Assembly (NCBI GenBank): GCA_003559735.1
Contig: PWKN01000161.1
Span: 1-36,582, forward strand
Reading direction: 5' to 3'
DNA length: 36,582 bases
Origin: Bacteroidales bacterium
GTDB lineage: Bacteria; Bacteroidota; Bacteroidia; Bacteroidales; UBA7960
The notes below the pieces were generated by a model that was given only the letters and a program-made list of their open reading frames with translations, had not been told where the DNA came from and ran no database searches. Shown one piece after another: positions 9,401 to 14,254 of the stretch. Positions within the stretch are counted from its first letter, which is position 1. Each line of letters opens with the position of its first letter. The position numbers and the translations under genes are program-made.

Positions 9401-9688
9401 ATCTTTAGGAATTTCAGCAACACGTTTCACCCCGTCAACAGGTGTTATGCAAATCCGTTTAACTACTCCGTCGACAAGCATTTCACATGCACTGCATTTC
9501 CCGATGCCACATTCAAGGCTCCGGCTGCGATCTTTTACACTGTGACTGTGAATGGGAAATCCGGCCTGGTGCAAAGCTGCTGCAATAGTATATCCCTTAT
9601 CTCCTGTAACTTGTTTGTCATCATAAAGGAACGTGTGTTTTTCTGATTCCCTTACTTGTATGATCGGGTGTTTTACAATCTTGTACAT
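6458..9688 (-). CDS. Fused FAD/iron-sulfur amino-acid (amine) dehydrogenase, HcnABC / dye-linked proline dehydrogenase-like
   Basis: A 1076-residue protein joining modules that are usually separate subunits. (1) A [2Fe-2S] domain with C60, C65, C68 and C80, as in HcnA/SoxA N-termini. (2) An FAD/NAD disulfide-reductase-like domain: VVIVGAGPAGLAA at about 117-129, a second Rossmann GAGNIG near 268, and a QTHQFF segment typical of sarcosine-oxidase-alpha-like proteins. (3) A ferredoxin-like section with C460, C466, C469, C473 and C494, C497, C500, C504, room for two [4Fe-4S] clusters. (4) A BFD-like [2Fe-2S] domain, C605, C607, C641 and C646. (5) A DAO-type FAD dehydrogenase domain starting LVAGGGIGGSALF at about 706. 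By analogy the DAO module oxidises a proline-, hydroxyproline-, glycine-, sarcosine- or opine-like amine and passes electrons through the clusters. It lacks the GcvT-like domain of sarcosine oxidase alpha. No catabolic neighbours reveal the substrate. No signal peptide, so cytoplasmic. Confidence 0.85.
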   Translation of the reverse strand: MYKIVKHPIIQVRESEKHTFLYDDKQVTGDKGYTIAAALHQAGFPIHSHSVKDRSRSLECGIGKCSACEMLVDGVVKRICITPVDGVKRVAEIPKDYVPKPAAYEKSQSIRVHKTEVVIVGAGPAGLAAREVLNQHQVSNIVVDSNAEIGGQFNMQTHQFFFFEKEKKYGGMRGFEISRTLAGDNHDGIMPDSTVWDIFEGNRVAVKNFRTGEIFYIDCLHFVVATGAVPFLPTFHNDDLPGVYTAAVIQKMMNTELTLLGKNVLTVGAGNIGYLTSYQLTQAGARVKAILEATPHEGGFPVQAHRVRRLGIPVMLSHMILEAIPNAKGDGISAAVIARAENFKAVDGTEQIIRGIDAINICTGLMPDDVLLEKGKEMFGRRCYGAGDAIRIGEGTSAVLRGKQVAYEILENMNQRFRYDDYLMVSKEYIDSQQHPVQVLDEPFMPDQARMEKPFVIIDCLHGFACNPCAFACKFDAITKSSTSTVPHIDYDKCTGCMDCIYQCPGLAIFGYNLKKGTFFLPVEFDIEEGQEVYLVDNNANILGEGEIQRMLRKKNLTHVARVNAENIDRENQLKVRGFILKQNYPKPLDIEPYKEASDASYYMCHCDDVVFDEVLKVIGDRKFISVEEIKHTTHLGMGPCRGKRCIRRLKMNLQPMGVELIGGSTPRAPMSNQITIGEMVPYAADDQIITHGTNKRRPVVETRALVAGGGIGGSALFRFLAEAGYDPVMVNHGFGSSWRNIAGGRPVFSLPELTDIARHNLELFKELEEKGDIDLRLIHYVTFAHNEEMYKTLEESMAWQKAIMIGPEQFTSEISPLFNTRKNKYLAALKTSECWQATPGKVIEMLRQLGINHGGTLLENTRLIDVSTNDTIYKAVVKMHNGDYVEYHTPLFINALGDEGGGFAGKLGFETGLYPVKHQAFITRRLPMMGVHGDPLNMLIDRQEYKGFAAVYGQQLGDTGQIIGCASPLVEPNETGKDVKINSRDFAEIVAEVFTDWIPQISAVGFQALWAGYYVEPRMIIDVDKGLFLGLRGQGFMLGQYLAKLYVEALAGKTVPAYFQRLSLEGDGLLEKAFK

Positions 9689-9746
9689 ATTTTTTACTCT
9701 GGGGTTTATAGTTTCTACAGGCTGATTGCTTTGTCTCTTTGGCTGT

Positions 9747-9754
9747 CAAAGTTA
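9747..9754 (-). promoter_or_regulatory. Candidate -7 box for the fused dehydrogenase
   Basis: TAACTTTG on the minus strand matches TAnnTTTG and lies about 58 bp upstream of the dehydrogenase ATG. A TTG trinucleotide lies 15 bp further upstream, somewhat closer than the usual 19-21 bp spacing, so the promoter is plausible but not ideal. Confidence 0.45.
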
Positions 9755-9896
9755 CATATTTAAAAATTTCAATCTGTCCCGGCCGACTGATTTTTTTGGA
9801 GAATTCGGTACCGGTGTCCCTTTACCCCTCCCCCCGGCGAATTTGCTGAAACGGACAAATATCTCAAAAAAAAAACGTATCTTAGCCAATATAATA

Positions 9897-9948
9897 CATG
9901 CTGATCAGCCAGGTCCGGTGCAAGGCACCGAAAGCCTCCGGTTTGGCA
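9897..9948 (-). repeat. Diverged 52-nt intergenic repeat, copy 1
   Basis: The minus strand of this segment aligns without gaps to 20735-20786 of the plus strand at 37 of 52 positions. The shared core includes GGTGCCTTGCA, GACCTGG and terminal AGCATG. In this copy GGTGC-CTT-GCACC is a perfect 5-bp hairpin; in the other copy it is kept with one G-U pair. Both copies are non-coding and point toward the start of a gene (here the fused dehydrogenase, there lepA). Confidence 0.45.
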
Positions 9949-10136
9949 TGCTGCGTCAAGGCGTTGGCAGCGGAGCAGACGGCATAAAAACAATGCAGGG
10001 CAGCATTCAGGAAACCGATCCATTACCCCTGATGTCCGCAGGCAGATGATCAATGCGTGGAAGGGGGTGCCTTCGTCAGAAGTGCAGGAATTCCGGTTCA
10101 TGCAACCGCCACACAAAACACATAAATTACAAAACC

Positions 10137-10886
10137 ATGAAAAAAACCATCACCATTTTTGCAGTATTTGCATTATTGGGCATTGCTGCCCTTGTTTTTA
10201 AAATTGCTTCGCGCAGTATATCACCGGCGGGGAACACCAATGTGGCCATCGCCGGCAATGCTGCGTCTAATGATCTGATCAATAAACCAGGAGACATGAT
10301 CGAATTACCACAACCGGTTTTGGATGGCCGGATGAGTGTTGAAGAGGCATTGCTTCTGCGCCGTTCCATCAGGACCTACAAGGATGAGCCACTCAGGCTT
10401 GATGAGCTGGGCCAGCTGTTGTGGTCAGCCCAGGGTATTACAAACGAACGCGGATTTCGTACCGCACCATCGGCAGGTGCTACATTTCCTCTTGAGATGT
10501 TTGTGGTAGCAAACAATGTCGGGGGACTTGACACCGGCATTTATCATTATCACCCACATGACCACTCGCTGAAACTTGTCCGGCGTGAAGATGTATCACG
10601 TCCTCTTTTCCGGGCCAGCCTGAGCCAGTCAATGATCCTTGACGGGGGTGCCGTACTGGTTTTCGCAGCAGTTTTTGAGCGCACCACACAACGGTATGGC
10701 CAGCGTGGCGAACGGTATGTGTATAATGAGATTGGACATGCCGGTCAAAATGTGCATCTCCAGGCAGCAGCACTTGACCTGGGCACTGTGGTCATCGGTG
10801 CATACCATGACGATGAGGTGGAAGAGATCCTTCAGCTGGGCGAACAGTACCGGGTATTGTATTTAATGCCCGTCGGGAAACTGTAA
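10137..10886 (+). CDS. SagB-type nitroreductase-family dehydrogenase, membrane-anchored
   Basis: FMN-dependent oxidoreductase of the SagB/nitroreductase superfamily, about 249 residues. The ATG at 10137 is preferred over upstream in-frame starts because it gives MKKTITIFAVFALLGIAALVF, a typical anchor or signal segment; no lipobox cysteine follows. The catalytic domain begins near residue 60 with LLLRRSIRTYKDEPL. It continues with APSAGATFPLE, the flavin-site motif of SagB-like proteins, and with NEIGHAGQNVHLQAAALDLG near the C-terminus. SagB proper makes azoles in ribosomal peptides with SagC/SagD partners; none is present here. Many stand-alone homologues have unknown substrates. It converges with the anti-sigma gene at a 24-bp gap. 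Confidence 0.85.
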   Translation: MKKTITIFAVFALLGIAALVFKIASRSISPAGNTNVAIAGNAASNDLINKPGDMIELPQPVLDGRMSVEEALLLRRSIRTYKDEPLRLDELGQLLWSAQGITNERGFRTAPSAGATFPLEMFVVANNVGGLDTGIYHYHPHDHSLKLVRREDVSRPLFRASLSQSMILDGGAVLVFAAVFERTTQRYGQRGERYVYNEIGHAGQNVHLQAAALDLGTVVIGAYHDDEVEEILQLGEQYRVLYLMPVGKL

Positions 10887-10910
10887 TGCGAAGCGATTGG
10901 TAACGGCTGG

Positions 10911-12281
10911 TTAAAAACCGTAGGAAATCCCTGTTTGCAGTGAATAGCTGTATGGGAGGGCCCTGTTTATGACCAGTCCCTCGCGCAGAACGGGATGCAG
11001 GAATACCTGTGCCGTGGGTTCCAGGTGAAAGGTTATTCTGGATGTGAGCGGCACCTCCATTGCCAGTCCGCCTACAGCAGAGAAATGAATGGCCCTGACA
11101 CCGTAAGTTTCTCCAATGGGATGCTGCATGTAGTGCTTGCCGAGAAACACATCATTTTGCAGGAGATAACTTCCGGAGAGGCCACCTTTGACCTGCAGGC
11201 CTATTCCCCGGCGGACAAACCCGTATCTGAACAGCAGTGGCACTTCAACAAAGCGAAACAATTGTGAAACGCCTTCTGCAGACTTTTTCAGTGTATGTAT
11301 TTCGGTATTACCAAATGATTGCCGGCTGGTGATCACCCTGTATGACTGCACATCAGCAAAATAATGATATGGATCATGCATCCGCACACTTCCGTGTGAG
11401 GTTACTATGGTCTGCGGATGATAGATGTTTCCCGCAGCCTGACTTTGATCATATAAAGGTATGCCGGCGGGATGAGCATAAGCAGTGATATCCTTTACGT
11501 ACTGCCCCATGCTCAGATAGTTCATCCCGGTTTGAACAGACCAGGCTTCAGAAATCCTGAACGTGCCACTTACGCCCATCCCAAAAGTCAGCAACCGCCT
11601 TTCGAGCGTTTCAAAGGGTATGCTTTGATACACCGGGTCGCTGCTTCTTGATAATATCCGGTAGTTTGACTGGGGAGAAAAATGCGCTCCCAGGCGTATC
11701 ATGTGCGGACGTTCCAGCCGTTTCTGATGAAAGTATTGCAACAAACGCTGCTGATGGGGTTCTGTGTCTGGTATGAAATGATCTGTTGAACCAAAATCAG
11801 GAGCATTGTATGGCAACAAAACAATGTCTTTTGCCGGTGTCAGCTTGCCCGGGATTACATTAAGCGGCATAACGGCAGACCTGCCCGAAGCAGGCCCTTC
11901 AGTTATCGATGCATCATGACCAGGATCACTAAAAGATATGGATCCCGTCAGACTTCTGCCGGGGGCAGAAACCAGGGACAGAGGTTGTGCCGTGATCAAC
12001 CCTTCGCCGGTATTGACCGGCGGTAATGAAGCAGGCAGTGGTTGCCTGCCCAGGTAATTGCTGTCAGGACCAGATGGTCCAAACAACAACCACAGCGACA
12101 GGACAGTTGCAATGAGCGCTGCGACTGATGCCGCGGCCCTTAGGAAAACGGGGACGACTCGTCTTTTCAGTCGCTGCCTTTCTATCGACTCCGAAATTGT
12201 CAACCATGCATCGACTGGCGGATTGACTTCCAATCCTTCCAACGCTTCCCGGATCATTCTGTCTGTCTGATGCTGGTCCAT
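10911..12281 (-). CDS. Probable dual-membrane-spanning anti-sigma factor with C-terminal outer-membrane barrel
   Basis: 456 residues. Residues 1-45 form a short cytoplasmic segment (DRMIREALEGLEVNPPVDAW..) like those seen in Bacteroidota proteins encoded after ECF sigma genes. A transmembrane helix follows at about 47-68 (FLRAAASVAALIATVLSLWLLF), then a Pro/Ser-rich periplasmic linker to about 190. The C-terminal part, from MIRLGAHFSPQSNYRI onward, has alternating hydrophobic beta strands and ends in aromatic F, as in PorT-like/outer-membrane beta-barrel domains. This layout matches the dual membrane-spanning anti-sigma (Dma) proteins described in Bacteroides thetaiotaomicron, where such a protein affects vesiculation. 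It lies 88 bp behind the sigma gene on the same strand, which supports partnership. The precise stimulus is unknown; a sigma-linked barrel without anti-sigma activity is the alternative. Confidence 0.75.
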   Translation of the reverse strand: MDQHQTDRMIREALEGLEVNPPVDAWLTISESIERQRLKRRVVPVFLRAAASVAALIATVLSLWLLFGPSGPDSNYLGRQPLPASLPPVNTGEGLITAQPLSLVSAPGRSLTGSISFSDPGHDASITEGPASGRSAVMPLNVIPGKLTPAKDIVLLPYNAPDFGSTDHFIPDTEPHQQRLLQYFHQKRLERPHMIRLGAHFSPQSNYRILSRSSDPVYQSIPFETLERRLLTFGMGVSGTFRISEAWSVQTGMNYLSMGQYVKDITAYAHPAGIPLYDQSQAAGNIYHPQTIVTSHGSVRMHDPYHYFADVQSYRVITSRQSFGNTEIHTLKKSAEGVSQLFRFVEVPLLFRYGFVRRGIGLQVKGGLSGSYLLQNDVFLGKHYMQHPIGETYGVRAIHFSAVGGLAMEVPLTSRITFHLEPTAQVFLHPVLREGLVINRALPYSYSLQTGISYGF

Positions 12282-12369
12282 TGACTATTATTGTTAAGCT
12301 TTAAACGAAAACGCCATTTCCGCTCCCAGGGTCTGCACCCGCTAACCTTTCAGTTTTCTGCGACTATGT

Positions 12370-12942
12370 TCATACTGCATTGACTGCGATACGATAATCC
12401 TTGTTTATTTTTTCCCTGAGCAATATACGTGCCCTGGCCAGATTCGACCTGGATGTCGACTCAGAGATCTGCAATGCTTTCGCTATCTCCTTATGTGTAT
12501 ACCCTTCCAGTGCATACAGGTTGAACACAAGGCGGTACTGGGCAGGGAGTTGCTGCACCAGTGCAAGGATATCCCTTGTATGCAGGAAGCCCGGACCATC
12601 GTTCTGTGCCACATACCCCTGGTAATCTGAATGATCATCCAGTGGTAGAAAATACATGCGCTCCCTGAACTTTTCGATCGCTGTATTGACAAATATCTGC
12701 CTGATCCACCCCTCCAGGCTCCCTTCTCCCCTAAAAGAAGGCAGGTGTTTAAACACCTTAATGAACCCTTCCTGGAGAATATCCTGTGCTTCATCATAGC
12801 TGGCAGCAAAACGCAGACATATGCCAAACATCTTTTTTGAGAAATGGGCATACAGGCGATACTGATCGGCCTTGCTGTGTTTTAAACAGCCTTTGCGAAT
12901 TTTTCCCAGAGCATCCAAATTTATCCTTTTTGTATTGGACAA
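12370..12942 (-). CDS. ECF-type RNA polymerase sigma factor
   Basis: Extracytoplasmic-function sigma factor of about 190 residues. Region 2 spans about 28-95 (MFGICLRFAASYDEAQDILQEGFIKVF, then GSLEGWIRQIFVNTAIEKFRER). Region 4 spans about 130-180 with the helix-turn-helix YTHKEIAKALQISESTSRSNLARAR. No in-frame ATG precedes region 2, and a stop closes the frame shortly upstream, so translation most likely starts at the TTG at 12942, with GGAG about 11 nt before it. The barrel anti-sigma gene follows and a lipoprotein gene precedes by 62 bp, suggesting a three-gene envelope-signalling unit. Its regulon cannot be read from this window. Confidence 0.92.
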   Translation of the reverse strand: MSNTKRINLDALGKIRKGCLKHSKADQYRLYAHFSKKMFGICLRFAASYDEAQDILQEGFIKVFKHLPSFRGEGSLEGWIRQIFVNTAIEKFRERMYFLPLDDHSDYQGYVAQNDGPGFLHTRDILALVQQLPAQYRLVFNLYALEGYTHKEIAKALQISESTSRSNLARARILLREKINKDYRIAVNAV

Positions 12943-13004
12943 AAATAACCATTCTCCGGATCAATTTCAAGGAACAACCGCAAAAAAAATAAAGAACGTT
13001 TTTT

Positions 13005-13802
13005 TTAAAATTTCTGATTATGGAAATGGTCTCCTTTCGCTGAATACAATATGATCACAAATTCATCACGAAAATTTTCAGCGATGGATTGCAAGATTTG
13101 AAAGTCGTCATCATAGGCAAATACAAAAGAATGTTCGGATTCTATTTGTCCTTTCCTGTCAAATATGATCATGTTTTTATCCTCCGTAACGCGAATAAAC
13201 CCATAATTGCCCGGCTCAAGTGAAATTTTTTCTGCCCCCGATTGATGGAGTTTATTGAGAAACACGGTATATGCGTCGTCACCAACGGCTGTTTTGGCAT
13301 GTGCATATCCCCATACGTAGTTTTCCGGCAGCCGGTGCATCATGGTCTCAGAAAATGCCAGTCTCGTGCTGCCCCCCTCTGTAATAATGATCTTCAGATA
13401 CTCGGCTGTTGTTTGAAATACCGACCTGACCATTTCCTGGCTGATTTCAAAAACCATTTTGCCGGATGCTTCAGTGATGAGGCCCAGGTCGATAAATGCC
13501 TTTGCAGGCCCCATAATGGTAATGCAATCGTCTGCCAGCTGAACCCCTTTGAATTCAATGACCGTACCCCCGTTCGTTGTTGAACGGTTGTATCCGATCA
13601 GGAAGTTGGAACAGGGATATTCTTCGGTTGTGACAGCATAGAGCGCAATATGGCGGTCTTTTCCTGAGAAAAACTCCCTGGGTTCCAACACTATTTTTCC
13701 GGGAAAGTCGTCTGCTGGCAAATCCTTGCTGCAAGAACTGGTTGACCCGATGATGGCGGTAAGAAAAACCCCCCTGGTAATCCAATATAACAACCTATTC
13801 AT
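13005..13802 (-). CDS. Lipoprotein of unknown function upstream of the ECF sigma gene
   Basis: About 265 residues when started at the ATG at 13802. That start was chosen because it gives MNRLLYWITRGVFLTAIIG followed by a lipobox ending STSSC, whereas the longer frame adds 30 unlikely residues. After the acylated cysteine comes SKDLPADD, whose acidic/lysine content resembles a weak Bacteroidota surface-export signal. The mature part is mixed alpha/beta with no motif I recognise. It is on the same strand and 62 bp before the ECF sigma gene, so it may sense or report envelope state for that system, but this is inference from position alone. A perfect 18-bp palindrome lies 18 bp upstream of its start. 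Confidence 0.75.
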   Translation of the reverse strand: MNRLLYWITRGVFLTAIIGSTSSCSKDLPADDFPGKIVLEPREFFSGKDRHIALYAVTTEEYPCSNFLIGYNRSTTNGGTVIEFKGVQLADDCITIMGPAKAFIDLGLITEASGKMVFEISQEMVRSVFQTTAEYLKIIITEGGSTRLAFSETMMHRLPENYVWGYAHAKTAVGDDAYTVFLNKLHQSGAEKISLEPGNYGFIRVTEDKNMIIFDRKGQIESEHSFVFAYDDDFQILQSIAENFRDEFVIILYSAKGDHFHNQKF

Positions 13803-13819
13803 ATTGATGCCGGTATTCA

Positions 13820-13837
13820 GAGGCCTTATAAGGCCTC
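13820..13837. promoter_or_regulatory. 18-bp perfect palindrome upstream of the lipoprotein gene
   Basis: GAGGCCTTATAAGGCCTC reads identically on both strands and ends 18 bp before the lipoprotein ATG at 13802. Possible roles are an operator for a dimeric regulator or an RNA hairpin near the ribosome-binding region. Neither is shown by the sequence. Confidence 0.5.
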
Positions 13838-13947
13838 GTATAGCCAGTACAAAAAAAATACCCGTCCGAGCAGTGAACAAATGGTCGCTCAAACGGGAGT
13901 TATGGCATGCATTTACGTTGGATGCATTTCAATAAAAAGCGTTCCAG

Positions 13948-14043
13948 GGAAATGGCCGCCGGGCTAGTTGTTATTGGTTAATGTTGTTTTTGTGGCTTCT
14001 TGGTGCTTTATTCAGCTAATGAAGCAATATAGCGGCCATTTCC
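13948..14043. repeat. Widely spaced 12-nt inverted repeat
   Basis: GGAAATGGCCGC at 13948-13959 is the exact reverse complement of 14032-14043, with a 72-bp spacer that has no coding character. It could be a long stem-loop, a relic of a miniature element, or chance. No flanking target duplication was noticed. Confidence 0.45.
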
Positions 14044-14106
14044 GTATCCCCTGAAACGAATACAAAACCTAAAAAATGGAATTATATAGAAAAAAGGAGA
14101 AAAACA

Positions 14107-14127
14107 CCCGGCATTAAAAACCCCGGG
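14107..14127 (-). terminator. Candidate terminator hairpin
   Basis: On the minus strand a CCCGG/CCGGG stem with an 11-nt loop is followed by a T-rich run (TGTTTTT, then more T). It is downstream of the TPR gene. The stem is only five base pairs, so the call is modest. Confidence 0.4.
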
Positions 14128-14178
14128 AAGCGATTAATGGCATTGTATCCTTGATAATCTGCAATAAAAAAAGAACAT

Positions 14179-14205
14179 CTGTAAAGTAAACAATTACTTT
14201 TACAG
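14179..14205 (-). terminator. Candidate AT-rich terminator after the TPR gene
   Basis: CTGTAAAAGTA pairs with TACTTTACAG (one bulge) about 50 bp past the TPR stop, and T7 follows a few bases later on the minus strand. The stem is AT-rich, so a regulatory palindrome is an alternative. Confidence 0.4.
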
Positions 14206-14254
14206 TTATATGACGAACAAAAACAACAAAACGCTGCGCGCGTCAATAAAAAAA

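Larger units (their letters stand above)
9689..10136. other. 448-bp divergent intergenic region
   Basis: Separates the fused dehydrogenase (minus) from the nitroreductase (plus). It contains a minus-strand promoter box (9747-9754) and one copy of a diverged 52-nt repeat (9897-9948). The rest, about 9950-10136, is GC-richer than typical intergenic DNA here and is readable in frame into the nitroreductase from 10053, but that reading shows no protein-like character. I see no tRNA or known riboswitch in it. Confidence 0.6.
13803..14254. other. 452-bp intergenic region rich in inverted repeats
   Basis: No gene seen. From the TPR gene's stop downward it holds two terminator-like hairpins (14179-14205, 14107-14127), a widely spaced 12-nt inverted repeat (arms 13948-13959 and 14032-14043), and a perfect palindrome (13820-13837) close to the lipoprotein start. 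Confidence 0.7.

Noticed and set aside
10053-10136. Upstream extension of the nitroreductase to an ATG at 10053
   Set aside because: The added 28 residues are Cys/Arg-rich and precede what is a normal hydrophobic N-terminus starting at 10137.
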